Of a DNA stretch of 64,000 nt, positions 8,220-19,717 are shown one piece after another (positions within the stretch are counted from its first letter, which is position 1; the number at the start of each line of letters is the position of its first letter). Made by a program: the position numbers and the translations under genes. The stretch comes from Nocardioides glacieisoli. GTDB taxonomy: Bacteria; Actinomycetota; Actinomycetes; Propionibacteriales; Nocardioidaceae. The notes under the pieces are model-generated. The model did not search any database. It was not told the DNA's origin and worked only from the letters and a program-made list of their open reading frames with translations. The stretch spans positions 186,001 through 250,000 of the forward strand of contig NZ_SDWS01000003.1 in assembly GCF_004137245.1 (NCBI RefSeq), read 5' to 3'.

Positions 8220-9800
8220 GTGTCCGACCAGCCCCACCCGACGCGCATCCCGATCCGCCGCGCACTCGTCTCCGTCTACGACAAGGCCGGCCTCGACGAC
8301 CTGGTCCGCGGCCTGCACGACGCAGGCGTCGAGCTCGTCTCCACCGGCGGTTCCGCCGCGCTGATCGAGTCCCTGGGCCTGCCGGTCACCAAGGTCGAGG
8401 ACCTCACCGGCTTCCCCGAGTGCCTCGACGGCCGGGTCAAGACGCTGCACCCGCGCGTGCACGCCGGCATCCTGGCCGACCGCCGTCTGGAGTCCCACGT
8501 CGCGCAGCTCGAGGAGCTCGGCGTCGAGCCGTTCGACCTCGTCGTCAGCAACCTCTACCCCTTCACCCAGACCGTCGCCTCGGGCGCAAGCCCCGACGAG
8601 TGCGTGGAGCAGATCGACATCGGCGGCCCGTCGATGGTGCGCGCCGCGGCCAAGAACCACCCGAGCGTCGCGATCGTCACCTCGCCCGCGGCGTACGACG
8701 CCGTGCTCGCCGCCGTGGCTGCCGGCGGCTTCACGCTGGCCGAGCGGCAGCGCCTCGCGGCCGAGGCATTCGTGCACACCGCGACCTACGACGTCCACGT
8801 GGCGTCGTGGATGGGCAACGTGCTCACCGACACCTCCGAGGGCTCCGGCTTCCCCGCGTGGATGGGCGCGACGTGGACCAAGGAGGCGGTGCTGCGCTAC
8901 GGCGAGAACCCCCACCAGGGCGCCGCGCTCTACAGCAACGGCTTCCTGCCGGGCGGTCCCGGGCTGGCGCAGGCCACGCAGCACCACGGCAAGGAGATGT
9001 CCTACAACAACTACGTCGACTCCGACGCGGCCCGGCGGGCGGCGTACGACTTCAGCGAGCCGGCCGTGGCGATCATCAAGCACGCGAACCCGTGCGGCAT
9101 CGCCGTCGGCTCCGACGTCGCAGAGGCCCACCGCAAGGCCCACGAGTGCGACCCCGTCAGCGCCTTCGGCGGCGTGATCGCGACCAACGTGCCGGTGTCG
9201 GTGGCGATGGCCGAGCAGGTGGCGGAGGTCTTCACGGAGGTCATCGTGGCGCCCGGCTACGAGGACGGCGCGATCGAGGTGCTGCAGGCCAAGAAGAACA
9301 TCCGTATCCTCGAGTGCCCGCCGCTCGCGCCGGGCGGCGGCGAGACCCGAGCGATCTCTGGCGGCCTGCTGCTCCAGGAGCGTGACGTGCTCTCCGCGGA
9401 CGGCGACGACCCCTCGACCTGGACCCTCGCGACGGGCGAGGCCGCCTCGGCCGAGGTGCTCGCCGACCTCGCCTTCGCCTGGAAGGCCTGCCGCGCGGTG
9501 AAGTCCAACGCGATCCTCCTCGCCGCCGACGGCGCCTCGGTCGGCGTCGGCATGGGCCAGGTCAACCGCGTCGACTCGTGCCGGCTCGCGGTCGAGCGGG
9601 CGGGGGAGCGGGTCACCTCCGCGGTCGCCGCCTCCGACGCGTTCTTCCCGTTCGCCGACGGCGCGCAGATCCTCATCGACGCCGGTGTCAAGGCGATCGT
9701 GCAGCCCGGTGGCTCGGTGCGCGACGCCGAGGTCGTCGCGGCCTGCGAGGCGGCCGGCGTGACGATGTACTTCACCGGCGCGCGCCACTTCTTCCACTGA
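8220..9800 (+). CDS. purH: Bifunctional AICAR formyltransferase / IMP cyclohydrolase
   Basis: PurH catalyses the last two steps of IMP synthesis: formylation of AICAR with 10-formyl-THF, then ring closure. The 526-residue protein has the N-terminal MGS-like IMP cyclohydrolase domain ([44 protein letters not shown]). The C-terminal transformylase carries [13 protein letters not shown] and the catalytic [12 protein letters not shown] chose the GTG giving VSDQPHPT, 4 nt after AGGAG. An earlier in-frame GTG at 8187 would fall inside the riboswitch and adds sequence with no family match. Regulation by the upstream ZTP riboswitch is expected. Confidence 0.96.
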   Translation: MSDQPHPTRIPIRRALVSVYDKAGLDDLVRGLHDAGVELVSTGGSAALIESLGLPVTKVEDLTGFPECLDGRVKTLHPRVHAGILADRRLESHVAQLEELGVEPFDLVVSNLYPFTQTVASGASPDECVEQIDIGGPSMVRAAAKNHPSVAIVTSPAAYDAVLAAVAAGGFTLAERQRLAAEAFVHTATYDVHVASWMGNVLTDTSEGSGFPAWMGATWTKEAVLRYGENPHQGAALYSNGFLPGGPGLAQATQHHGKEMSYNNYVDSDAARRAAYDFSEPAVAIIKHANPCGIAVGSDVAEAHRKAHECDPVSAFGGVIATNVPVSVAMAEQVAEVFTEVIVAPGYEDGAIEVLQAKKNIRILECPPLAPGGGETRAISGGLLLQERDVLSADGDDPSTWTLATGEAASAEVLADLAFAWKACRAVKSNAILLAADGASVGVGMGQVNRVDSCRLAVERAGERVTSAVAASDAFFPFADGAQILIDAGVKAIVQPGGSVRDAEVVAACEAAGVTMYFTGARHFFH

Positions 9801-9810
9801 TCCCTCTCCC

Positions 9811-9816
9811 TAGGAT
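9811..9816 (+). promoter_or_regulatory. Predicted -10 box (TAGGAT) for folD
   Basis: TAGGAT lies 7 nt before the GTG at 9824, so folD may have its own leaderless transcript. The same bases include AGGA, which could serve as a ribosome-binding site in read-through mRNA from purH. Confidence 0.5.
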
Positions 9817-9823
9817 GTCCACC

Positions 9824-10675
9824 GTGACGGCACAGACCCTCGACGGCGCAGCGACGCTGAAGACCATCAAGGCCGAGCTCGCCCAGCGCGTGGCGGTGCT
9901 CAAGGAGAAGGGCGTCGTGCCCGGCCTCGGCACGGTGCTGGTCGGCGACGACCCCGGCTCGCACTGGTACGTCGGCGCCAAGCACAAGGACTGCGCGGAG
10001 ATCGGCATCACCTCGATCCGCCGTGACCTCCCGGCGACCGCCGCACAGTCGGAGGTGGAGGCCGTCATCGACGAGCTCAACGCCGACGACGCGTGCACCG
10101 GCTTCCTCGTGCAGCAGCCGACGGGCCTGGACGAGTTCGCGCTGCTGTCGCGCGTCGACCCCGACAAGGACGTCGACGGCCTGCACCCGATGAACCTCGG
10201 CAAGCTGGTGCTCGGCGAGTCCGGCCCGCTGCCCTGCACGCCCGTCGGCGCCATCGAGCTGCTGCGCCGCCACGACGTCGAGATCGCCGGCGCGGAGGTC
10301 GTCGTGGTCGGCCGCGGCCTGACGGTCGGGCGGCCCCTCGGCCTGCTGCTGACGCGTCGCTCCGAGAACGCCACGGTGACGCTGTGCCACACCGGCACAC
10401 GCGACCTGGCCGCCCACGTGCGCAACGCCGACATCGTCGTCGCCGCGGCCGGCGTGCCCGGCATCATCACCGGCGACATCGTCAAGCCGGGTGCGGCCGT
10501 CCTCGACGTGGGTGTCTCCCGCGTCGACGGCAAGGTCACCGGCGACGTGGACGCGAGCGTCTGGGACGTCGCCGGCTGGGTCTCGCCCAACCCCAAGGGC
10601 GTCGGCCCGATGACCCGCGCGATGCTGCTCACCAACATCGTCGAGATCGCCGAGCGGTCCGCCGGCGCCCGATGA
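9824..10675 (+). CDS. folD: Methylene-THF dehydrogenase / methenyl-THF cyclohydrolase
   Basis: FolD interconverts 5,10-methylene-THF and 10-formyl-THF, supplying the formyl donor that PurN and PurH consume. The 283-residue protein shows the catalytic region [14 protein letters not shown], the substrate loop VQQPTGLDE, the cofactor-site stretch [18 protein letters not shown] and the closing VLDVGVSRV...GDVD. I prefer the GTG at 9824 ([11 protein letters not shown]) over the ATG at 9815, because the latter sits inside the -10/AGGA element and the family usually starts at this point. The stop overlaps the next start (ATGA). Confidence 0.95.
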   Translation: MTAQTLDGAATLKTIKAELAQRVAVLKEKGVVPGLGTVLVGDDPGSHWYVGAKHKDCAEIGITSIRRDLPATAAQSEVEAVIDELNADDACTGFLVQQPTGLDEFALLSRVDPDKDVDGLHPMNLGKLVLGESGPLPCTPVGAIELLRRHDVEIAGAEVVVVGRGLTVGRPLGLLLTRRSENATVTLCHTGTRDLAAHVRNADIVVAAAGVPGIITGDIVKPGAAVLDVGVSRVDGKVTGDVDASVWDVAGWVSPNPKGVGPMTRAMLLTNIVEIAERSAGAR

Positions 10676-11010
10676 CCTCGTCCGAACCCGAGCACCTCGA
10701 CGGCGCCTCGACGCCCGAGGAGGAGCGCCGCTACCCCTCGACCATCGGCGGGATGTTCTACCTGCTCGTACTCGTCGTCGTGGTCGGGGCCCTGGTGGTC
10801 GCGGCGGTCGACGAGTGGCGCACGGGCGTACGCGTCATGGGCGGTGCGCTGGTCTTCGGGGCCTTCGTGAGGCTGGTCCTCCGCGCCCGCGACGCCGGCA
10901 TGCTCGCCGTACGCCACAAGGTGCTCGACGCGCTCATCCTGCTCGTGCTGGGCGGCCTGCTGATCTTCCTGGCCGGGTCGATCCCCGAGCAGCCCGGCGG
11001 CGGTTTCTAG
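10672..11010 (+). CDS. DUF3017 small membrane protein
   Basis: This 112-residue protein has an acidic N-terminus and three hydrophobic segments ([51 protein letters not shown]). It matches the actinobacterial DUF3017 family found directly after folD. Its ATG overlaps the folD stop, so the two are translationally coupled. Its biochemical role is unknown. Confidence 0.85.
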   Translation: MTSSEPEHLDGASTPEEERRYPSTIGGMFYLLVLVVVVGALVVAAVDEWRTGVRVMGGALVFGAFVRLVLRARDAGMLAVRHKVLDALILLVLGGLLIFLAGSIPEQPGGGF

Positions 11011-11032
11011 GCCGGCCGGGCCGCTCGGTCAG

Positions 11033-11064
11033 CAGCTCAGATCAGGTCCAGCTCAGATCAGGCC
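11033..11064 (-). repeat. 16-bp tandem duplication at the 3' end of mdh
   Basis: CAGCTCAGATCAGGTC is followed directly by CAGCTCAGATCAGGCC. The second copy holds the last mdh codons and stop; the first repeats them just beyond, giving a duplicated in-frame stop. It looks like a small slippage duplication. Confidence 0.8.
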
Positions 11065-12036
11065 CAGCTCCGTGACGGCGTTGCGCTCGTCGGCCAGCTC
11101 GGCGGTCGAGGCGTCGATGCGGGCACGCGAGAACTCGTCGATCTCGAGGCCCTCGACGATCGACCAGTCGCCACCGGAGGTGGTGACCGGGAACGAGGAG
11201 ATGAGGCCCTCGGGCACGTCGTACTCGCCATGGGAGACGACGGCCATCGAGACCCAGTCGTCGGCGGCGGAGCCGTGGAGCCAGTCGCGGGCGGCGTCGA
11301 TGGTCGCGGACGCGGCGGAGGCGGCCGACGACGAGCCGCGGGCCTCGATGATCGCGGCGCCGCGCTTGGCGACGGTCGGGATGAAGTCGTTCTCCAGCCA
11401 GGCCTGGTCGCCCACGGCCTCGGCGGCGTTCTGGCCGTTGACCTCGGCGTGGAAGAGGTCGGGGTACTGCGTGGCGGAGTGGTTGCCCCAGATCGTCATC
11501 TTCTTGATGTCGGTGACCTTGGCGCCGGTCTTCGCCGCGAGCTGCGAGATCGCGCGGTTGTGGTCGAGGCGGGTCAGCGCGGAGAAGCGCTCGCGCGGGA
11601 TGTCGGGGGCGTTGGTCATCGCGATCAGGGCGTTGGTGTTGGCCGGGTTGCCGGTCACGCCGATCCGCACGTCGTCGGCCGCGACGGCGTTGAGGGCCTT
11701 GCCCTGCGCGGTGAAGATCGCACCGTTGGCCGAGAGCAGGTCGCCGCGCTCCATGCCCGGGCCGCGGGGGCGGGCGCCGACGAGCAGGGCGAGGTTCACG
11801 CCGTCGAAGATCTTCTCGGCGTCCGCGCCGATCTCGACACCGGCGAGGGTCGGGAACGCGCAGTCGTCGAGCTCCATGACGACGCCCTCGAGCGACTTCA
11901 GCGCCGGCTCGATCTCGAGCAGGCGGAGCTCGATCGGTCGGTCGCCCAGAGCGCCGCTCGCGAGGCGGAAGAGCAGGCTGTAGCCGATCTGGCCGGCGGC
12001 GCCGGTGACGGCCACCTTGAGGGGTTCGGAGGTCAC
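11053..12036 (-). CDS. mdh: Malate dehydrogenase (NAD)
   Basis: This cytoplasmic TCA enzyme oxidises malate to oxaloacetate. The 327-residue length matches the cytosolic-type MDH found in actinobacteria. Visible motifs are the NAD-binding [21 protein letters not shown], the substrate-binding [37 protein letters not shown] and the catalytic [11 protein letters not shown] with the active-site His. The GTG start has GAGGAG 8 nt upstream. The gene is convergent with DUF3017 and separated from it by 42 nt. Confidence 0.97.
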   Translation of the reverse strand: MTSEPLKVAVTGAAGQIGYSLLFRLASGALGDRPIELRLLEIEPALKSLEGVVMELDDCAFPTLAGVEIGADAEKIFDGVNLALLVGARPRGPGMERGDLLSANGAIFTAQGKALNAVAADDVRIGVTGNPANTNALIAMTNAPDIPRERFSALTRLDHNRAISQLAAKTGAKVTDIKKMTIWGNHSATQYPDLFHAEVNGQNAAEAVGDQAWLENDFIPTVAKRGAAIIEARGSSSAASAASATIDAARDWLHGSAADDWVSMAVVSHGEYDVPEGLISSFPVTTSGGDWSIVEGLEIDEFSRARIDASTAELADERNAVTELGLI

Positions 12037-12145
12037 GATGTTTCTCCTCGAGAGGGGTGGTCAGGAGCAGGTCCGGAGTTGTCCCGCTGACGCTAGCAGC
12101 GCTGGGTCGGCGGTCGGCTGGTGGGCGGCTGGCATGCTGGCGCCC

Positions 12146-12826
12146 ATGCCCGCGCCCGTCCCCGCACGCCGCCTGCGCACGGCTGTCGCCCTGGTGCCGC
12201 TCGTCGCCCTGGCCGGATGTGGCGGACTGGGGCAGCCGGAGGCCTACGACCAGCCCGGTATCAACGGCCTCGTGGTCCCGACGCCGTCACCCGACCCCGA
12301 CGACTTCGTCGACGTGGTCGACAACCCGTGGCTGCCGCTGGAGCCGGGGGCGACCGCTCGCTTCGACGTGCGCGAGGACGGGGCCGACATCGGGTCGATC
12401 GAGACCGCGGTGCTCGACGAGGCGGCCGACGTCGGCGGCCTCGCGGCGACCGGCGTCACCACGGCGTACGACGTCGACGGCAGGACCGACATCACGACCC
12501 GCTACTACGCGCAGGACGCGGCCGGCAACGTGTGGGTGGTCGGCGCCGACGCGGGCGGCCCCGGCAGGGGTGACTGGCGGGCGGGCGAGGACGGCGCCGA
12601 GGCCGGCCTCGTCATGCCGGCCCACCTGCGGTTGGGCGACGGCTGGTTGTCGTACGCCGTCCAGTCGCTGCCCGAGGCGAGCAGGCGCGTCGAGGAGCTG
12701 TCGAGCGACATGGTGGAGATGCTCGACGAGGCCGACACCTCGACCCGCACCGTGTACGAGAAGGGTGTCGGCCTCGTGGGCTTCGAGGACCTGGCCGCCG
12801 GCTGGACGGCCGAGCTGCTCGACTAG
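12146..12826 (+). CDS. Secreted lipoprotein of unknown function
   Basis: The 226-residue product has a lipoprotein signal peptide with lipobox LAGC near residue 21. The mature part is acidic and rich in beta-prone sequence (NPWLPLEPGATARFDVRE, TRTVYEKGVGLVGFEDL). The phrase NPWLPLEPG with a late YEKGVGLV is typical of a family of uncharacterised actinobacterial surface lipoproteins. The start is uncertain. The ATG at 12146 gives the compact signal peptide and lies 7 nt after CATGCT, a plausible -10 box. An ATG at 12134 would add four residues. The 3' end overlaps the convergent channel gene by 4 nt. Confidence 0.75.
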   Translation: MPAPVPARRLRTAVALVPLVALAGCGGLGQPEAYDQPGINGLVVPTPSPDPDDFVDVVDNPWLPLEPGATARFDVREDGADIGSIETAVLDEAADVGGLAATGVTTAYDVDGRTDITTRYYAQDAAGNVWVVGADAGGPGRGDWRAGEDGAEAGLVMPAHLRLGDGWLSYAVQSLPEASRRVEELSSDMVEMLDEADTSTRTVYEKGVGLVGFEDLAAGWTAELLD

Positions 12827-13938
12827 TCGGGGCGGCGCACCTGGGTGCGGCCGTCGTCGTCGCCGTCGGGGTTGCCCCAGTGACCGGGAGCGCCGGGCGC
12901 GGACTGACCGGGCTGACCGGGCTGCTGCTGGGCCGGCGGCGCGCCCCACTGGCCGGGCTGGCTCGGCGGCTGCTGCGGCGCCTGCTGGGTGGTGTCCGGG
13001 TGGCCCCACTGGCCGGGAGCCGGCTGCGCCTGCGGCGTGGAGTACGGGTCGGGCTGGGGCTGGGGCTGGCCCCACTGCTGCTGCGGGGGAGCGCCCCACG
13101 CCGCGCCGGGCTGTCCCCAGCTGCCCTGCTGCTGGTGCTGCTGGCCCTGGTTCCACTGGGCCTCGTAGCTGCCGGGGACGAACTGGTCGCCCTTGCGACC
13201 GCCACCGAAGTTCAGGCCGGAGCCCGCGACGGGCTCGGTGCCGTGACCGAAGAGGACGGGGTAGGTCAGGCCGGCGATCGCGGCACCCACCAGGGGCGCG
13301 ACCACGAAGAGCCAGAGCTGGACGATCGCGTCGGTGCCGGCGAAGACGCCGACGCCGATCGAGCGGGCCGGGTTCACCGAGGTGCCGGTGGCGCTCATCG
13401 ACGCGAAGTGGATCATCGCGAGCGCCAGGCCGATGGCCAGCGGGCCCATCGCGACGTTGACCTCGTTGCGCTCGTCGGTGACCGCGAGGATCACCCAGAG
13501 GAAGACGGCCGTCATCAGGATCTCGAGCAGGAGGGCGGCCCACCAGGCGAAGCCGGTGCCCTGGTCGCCGAAGAAGTTCTGCGCCATGTTGCCCTCGGCG
13601 CTGAACCCCTCGAAGCCGTGGTTGAGGCCGAACAGCACGGCGCCTGCCAGCAGGCCGCCGAGGAGCTGGGCGGCGAAGTAGATGCCGACCTGGTTCCACG
13701 GGAGCCGCCCGCCGAGGACGGCGCCGAGCGTGACGGCCGGGTTGAAGTGGCCGCCGGAGATGCGCCCGACGGCGTAGGCCATCACGACGACCGTGAGGCC
13801 GAACGTGAGTCCGGTGGCGACGTAGTCGCCGCCGCTGCGCATGGCCGCGCCGCAGCCGAAGAAGACGAGCACGAAGGTGCCCAGCGCCTCGGCCGTGAAC
13901 TTCTGGCCGGTGGACGGTGTGTCGATGGTGTCGCTCAT
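12823..13938 (-). CDS. Aquaporin-family (MIP) channel with a long Q/P/W-rich C-terminal tail
   Basis: This membrane channel is for water or small neutral solutes. The MIP core, about 245 residues, has six membrane segments and both half-helix signatures, HFNPAVT and SVNPARS. At the position of the AqpZ selectivity-filter histidine I read a hydrophobic residue (WVILAVTD against LVIHGATD), so strict water selectivity is doubtful; this is an alignment by eye. The remaining 110-120 residues form a low-complexity cytoplasmic tail with six WGxP motifs (SWGQP, AWGAP, QWGQP, QWGHP, QWGAP, HWGNP) and an acidic/basic end, DGDDDGRTQVRRPD. The start has GGGAGG about 11 nt upstream. Confidence 0.88.
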   Translation of the reverse strand: MSDTIDTPSTGQKFTAEALGTFVLVFFGCGAAMRSGGDYVATGLTFGLTVVVMAYAVGRISGGHFNPAVTLGAVLGGRLPWNQVGIYFAAQLLGGLLAGAVLFGLNHGFEGFSAEGNMAQNFFGDQGTGFAWWAALLLEILMTAVFLWVILAVTDERNEVNVAMGPLAIGLALAMIHFASMSATGTSVNPARSIGVGVFAGTDAIVQLWLFVVAPLVGAAIAGLTYPVLFGHGTEPVAGSGLNFGGGRKGDQFVPGSYEAQWNQGQQHQQQGSWGQPGAAWGAPPQQQWGQPQPQPDPYSTPQAQPAPGQWGHPDTTQQAPQQPPSQPGQWGAPPAQQQPGQPGQSAPGAPGHWGNPDGDDDGRTQVRRPD

Positions 13939-13996
13939 CTCGGAGCTGTCCTCCCAGTCGTGTGGCCGTACCCCGCGTAGGCCACGGGCACTCTAG

Positions 13997-16321
<2,325 letters not shown>

Positions 16322-16348
16322 CTGCGTCATTGAGGGGCGCGTCACAGG

Positions 16349-16383
16349 CAGGGCCCTCGGGGAATACCTCCCCGGGGGCCCTG
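16349..16383 (+). terminator. Strong hairpin terminator after icd
   Basis: CAGGGCCCTCGGGG pairs with CCCCGGGGGCCCTG around a short AT-containing loop, with one mismatch, followed by TCTTGC. It insulates icd from the MFS gene. Confidence 0.85.
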
Positions 16384-16397
16384 TCTTGCATCCTGTG

Positions 16398-17630
16398 ATG
16401 ACCATGACGACCGCCGCCGCTGACACTCCCGCCGATCTCGACGTCCCGTCGGTGACCGCGCGCCACTTCGGCCTTGCGGTCGTCGCGCTGGCGATGGGCG
16501 GCTTCGCGATCGGCACGACCGAGTTCGTCACGATGGGCCTGCTGCCGCAGATCGCGAGCGGCGTCGGCGTCTCGATCCCCACCGGCGGCCACGTCATCTC
16601 GGCGTACGCCGTCGGCGTCGTCGTCGGAGCCCCGCTGCTCGCCTTCCTGGGCGCGCGCCTGCCGCGCCGGGCGCTGCTGGTCGCGCTGATGGCCGCCTTC
16701 GCGGTGGGCAACGGGGTGAGCGCGCTCGCGACGTCCTACGAGCAGCTGATGCTCGCCCGCTTCGCCGCGGGCCTCCCGCACGGTGCCTACTTCGGCGTGG
16801 CCTCGCTGGTCGCGGCCAGCATGGCCCCGCCCTCGCGCAAGGGGCGCGCGGTCTCGCAGGTGATGCTCGGCCTGTCGGTCGCCAACGTGATCGGCGTACC
16901 GGCCGCGACGCTGCTGGGCCAGGCGCTCGGCTGGCGCGCTGCCTTCTGGGCCGCCGCGGGGCTGGCCGTGGTGACCCTCGCGCTCGTCGCGTGGTTCGTC
17001 CCGTCCTGCCCCGGCGACGCCGACGCGAGCGGTCGTCGCGAGCTCAGCGCCTTCAAGGTGCCGCAGGTCTGGCTGACGCTGCTCGCCGGCGCGGTCGGCT
17101 TCGGCGGCATGTTCGCCGTCTACTCCTACATCGCCCCGGTCGTCACCGACGTGTCCGGGCTGGGGGAGCGGTCCGTGCCGGTCTACCTGCTGTTCTTCGG
17201 CCTGGGCATGGTCGCCGGCACCTGGCTCGCCGGGATCATGGCCGACTGGTCGATCTTCCGCTCGCTGATCATCGGCGGCGTCGGGATGGCAGCGACCATG
17301 CTGCTCTTCTGGCTCACCGCGCCCTACGGCTGGGCCGCGCTCCCCGTCGTCTTCCTGATCACCGTCCTCGGCTCGGTGCTGGTGGTGAACCTCCAGCTGC
17401 GGCTGATGGACGTCGCCGGTGATGCCCAGACCCTGGGTGCGGCGATGAACCACGCGTCGCTCAACATCGCCAACGCGCTGGGCGCCTGGCTCGGCGGGCT
17501 CGTCATCGCCGCCGGCTACGGGCTGCGAGCCCCGGCCCTCGTCGGCCTCGCCCTCTCGCTGGCGGGCGTGGTGATCCTGCTGGTCTCCGCGCGCCTGCAC
17601 GTGCGAGGCCAGGCCGTCACGGGCGACTGA
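16398..17630 (+). CDS. MFS transporter, DHA1 / arabinose-efflux-like family
   Basis: This is a 12-helix inner-membrane exporter of 410 residues. The sequence GGFAIGTTEFVTMGLLPQIA at the first helix is the hallmark of the AraJ/YdhP/CmlA-type DHA1 branch. The motif-A-like loop is GARLPRRALL, and LGQALGWRAAFWAAAGL resembles the antiporter motif C region. The substrate cannot be read from sequence; relatives export sugars, chloramphenicol or other drugs. The frame allows a start four codons upstream; I chose the ATG giving MTMTTAAAD. It has no operon partner. Confidence 0.87.
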   Translation: MTMTTAAADTPADLDVPSVTARHFGLAVVALAMGGFAIGTTEFVTMGLLPQIASGVGVSIPTGGHVISAYAVGVVVGAPLLAFLGARLPRRALLVALMAAFAVGNGVSALATSYEQLMLARFAAGLPHGAYFGVASLVAASMAPPSRKGRAVSQVMLGLSVANVIGVPAATLLGQALGWRAAFWAAAGLAVVTLALVAWFVPSCPGDADASGRRELSAFKVPQVWLTLLAGAVGFGGMFAVYSYIAPVVTDVSGLGERSVPVYLLFFGLGMVAGTWLAGIMADWSIFRSLIIGGVGMAATMLLFWLTAPYGWAALPVVFLITVLGSVLVVNLQLRLMDVAGDAQTLGAAMNHASLNIANALGAWLGGLVIAAGYGLRAPALVGLALSLAGVVILLVSARLHVRGQAVTGD

Positions 17631-17734
17631 GTTTTCCTGTCGTTAACACGACGGGAACCCTTGCGTAGCCTGAGTTTGGAACGATCCAATGGTCGGGGCG
17701 GACGGACCGCCCGACGGACCGTGGGGAGTCGGAC

Positions 17735-17893
17735 ATGGACGAGAAGAAGATCCAGCAGGCGATCGAGCGCCGGCGCGAGCTGGCGGACCGCAACCTGGGC
17801 AACGTGGTGACGCTGCTCGAGCGACGCCAGGAGCTGCGCGGGATCTACCCGATGGCCGACCTGCTCGCCGACAACGTCGGCTGGCTGGTCTGA
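17735..17893 (+). CDS. Short 52-residue hypothetical protein
   Basis: The start MDEKKIQQAIERRRELADRN opens a highly charged, helical 52-residue product that ends in a hydrophobic LLADNVGWLV. A strong GGGGAG ribosome-binding site lies 6 nt before the ATG, and composition matches real coding sequence. No family is recognised. It sits alone between the MFS gene and the convergent sigma-partner gene. The amphipathic pattern suggests a small DNA- or protein-binding helix hairpin, but this is speculative. Confidence 0.6.
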   Translation: MDEKKIQQAIERRRELADRNLGNVVTLLERRQELRGIYPMADLLADNVGWLV

Positions 17894-17912
17894 CCCGAGT
17901 CGTGGGTGCCGA

Positions 17913-19118
17913 TCAGCCCAGCCCCGGCAACGGCTGGTCGGCCCACTCGGTGAGGCCGTCGGGCGAGCACGTCAGCGCGTCGTAGCGTCCGCGCTCGACC
18001 ACGACGCACACCTCGTCGCCCGAGGCGAAGACACTGCTCTCGAAGGCCGACAGCTGGATCGGGGTCGCGTCGCCCTGGTCGTCGATGCGCAGCAGGTGGT
18101 GCGACTCGGTGGTCAGGTACGTCGTCCCGTCAGCGCCGACGGCGAGGGCCGACATGTTGCGCACCCGGTCGCCGCCCTCGGTGTCGAGATTGACGGTCGC
18201 CACCCAGGTCCGGCCTGCGTCGTGCGACACCTGCGCGCTGAGCACCGGCACGGAACCGTCCGGATCATCGCCGAGGACGACGAGGGCCACGTCGTCGCCA
18301 TTGCCCGCCAGGACCTGTGTGCGCGTGCCGGCGTCGTCGTCGAGCGTCCTGATGAAGTTCACGGAGCTGCTCCACCCGCCCTCCGACCCGAGCGTGGCGT
18401 GCTCGATGCGTCCCACGCCCGACGAGGCGACGACAAGCTGGCCGTCCGGTGTCACGTATGCGCTGCTCACCTCGAAGTCGGGCGATGGCGACGGCAGCGG
18501 GATCAGCTTGTCGCCCCGCAGCAGCCGCCAGCCGTCGGCCGTCGACACCGCGGTGTCGCCCGCCATCACGTCCCCGCTGCCGGGGCCGGTGTCGAAGATC
18601 TCCGCCCGCTCCCCCGACGCGGAGAGCCGGAAGGTGCCGCGGGCGTCCTGGACGAGCCAGCCCCCGGGCACCGGGCTGACCGTGGGGAAGGACGCACCGA
18701 GCTTCTCGCCGAAGACCTCGTCGCCGTCACGCGTGACCAGGGCGAACTGGCACGGGTCGAAGTCGCAGCCGCGCCACAGGGCAGCGGAGGTGCCGTCCTC
18801 GCCACCGGCGATCGACCAGAGCTGGAGCTGGTCGTCGTCCAGGACGGCGACGACGTCGGACGGCAGCCGGTCGTCGGGTGACGAGGTGCCGTCCCAGGGC
18901 GAGGGCGCAGGGCTCGCCGGCTCCGGTGACCGAGCGTCGCCGACCACCCCGCCCGCGACCGCTGCCACTCCGGCAACCACGACCGCGGCGGCCAGTCCCG
19001 ACGCGATCGTCGTACGACGTCGGCGGCGGCGTGCGTCGACCCGCTCCATGACGGCGTCGAACCCGGGCTGGGGGGCGCGGGCGGCGACCTCGTGCTGCAG
19101 GTCCTGGGGGAGGTTCAT
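17913..19118 (-). CDS. Membrane-anchored propeller-like protein, putative partner of the ECF sigma factor
   Basis: The 401-residue product has a cytoplasmic N-terminus of about 35 residues ending in Arg-rich RRRRRR, then one transmembrane helix (IASGLAAAVVVAGVAAVAGG). A large extracellular part with repeated beta-strand units follows, including a BNR-like VSHDAGRTWVATVN. Its ATG overlaps the sigma-factor stop (ATGA), so the two are co-translated. Position and topology suggest a regulator that holds the sigma factor at the membrane, but no zinc-binding anti-sigma motif (HxxxCxxC) is visible. That role is inferred. Confidence 0.75.
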   Translation of the reverse strand: MNLPQDLQHEVAARAPQPGFDAVMERVDARRRRRRTTIASGLAAAVVVAGVAAVAGGVVGDARSPEPASPAPSPWDGTSSPDDRLPSDVVAVLDDDQLQLWSIAGGEDGTSAALWRGCDFDPCQFALVTRDGDEVFGEKLGASFPTVSPVPGGWLVQDARGTFRLSASGERAEIFDTGPGSGDVMAGDTAVSTADGWRLLRGDKLIPLPSPSPDFEVSSAYVTPDGQLVVASSGVGRIEHATLGSEGGWSSSVNFIRTLDDDAGTRTQVLAGNGDDVALVVLGDDPDGSVPVLSAQVSHDAGRTWVATVNLDTEGGDRVRNMSALAVGADGTTYLTTESHHLLRIDDQGDATPIQLSAFESSVFASGDEVCVVVERGRYDALTCSPDGLTEWADQPLPGLG

Positions 19119-19636
19119 CGGGGGCTCCGCTCGGTGCTCGGGTCGGGCTCGTTGTCGGGCTCCGAGAGCAGCAGCGCCAGGGCCGCCCGGCCGCGGGCCA
19201 GCCGGGCCTTCACGGTCCCGACCGGTGCGCCGACCGCCTCGGCCACCTCGTGCACCGGCAGGTCCGCCAGGTGGTGGAGGGCGATCGCCTCCCGCTGTGG
19301 GGCTGGCAGCAGCCGCAGTGCGGCCAGCAGTGCCACGCGGTCGTCCGGGAGGTCGGCGTACGCCTCCTCGGCCACCAGGCGGTGGCGCACGTCGCGGAAG
19401 AAGCGGTTGCGACGCCACCGGGTGCGGGTGACGTTGACCGCGACGGTGCGCAGCCACGCCTCGGGGTTGTCGGCGTCGAGGAAGGAGCGTCCCGAGCCCA
19501 CCGCGCGGGCGAACGCCTCCATGACCGCGTCCTCGGCCTCGACCGGGTCGCCGGTGACACCGGTGAGCTGGCCCACGAGACGGCGGTAGGACGTGGCGTA
19601 CACCTCGTGCACGCGGTCCACCGCACTCCGGGGCAT
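19115..19636 (-). CDS. ECF RNA polymerase sigma factor (SigE-like)
   Basis: This 173-residue group-4 sigma factor has region 2 (YRRLVGQLTGVTGDPVEAED, EAWLRTVAVN) and the region-4 helix-turn-helix (LLPAPQREAIALHHLADLPV, VGAPVGTVKARLARGR). I chose the ATG giving MPRSAVDRVHEVY because GGGAGG lies about 7 nt upstream and sigma region 2 begins right after it. The open frame extends 22 codons further without family support. It is coupled to the membrane protein downstream. Its target genes are not identifiable here. Confidence 0.9.
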   Translation of the reverse strand: MPRSAVDRVHEVYATSYRRLVGQLTGVTGDPVEAEDAVMEAFARAVGSGRSFLDADNPEAWLRTVAVNVTRTRWRRNRFFRDVRHRLVAEEAYADLPDDRVALLAALRLLPAPQREAIALHHLADLPVHEVAEAVGAPVGTVKARLARGRAALALLLSEPDNEPDPSTERSPR

Positions 19637-19717
19637 GGCCCACCCTCCCACTCGTCGTCTGCTCCCACCACCACGACTCGTGGGACCGCCGGACGGTTGC
19701 ACCCCCGTGCGGACGAC

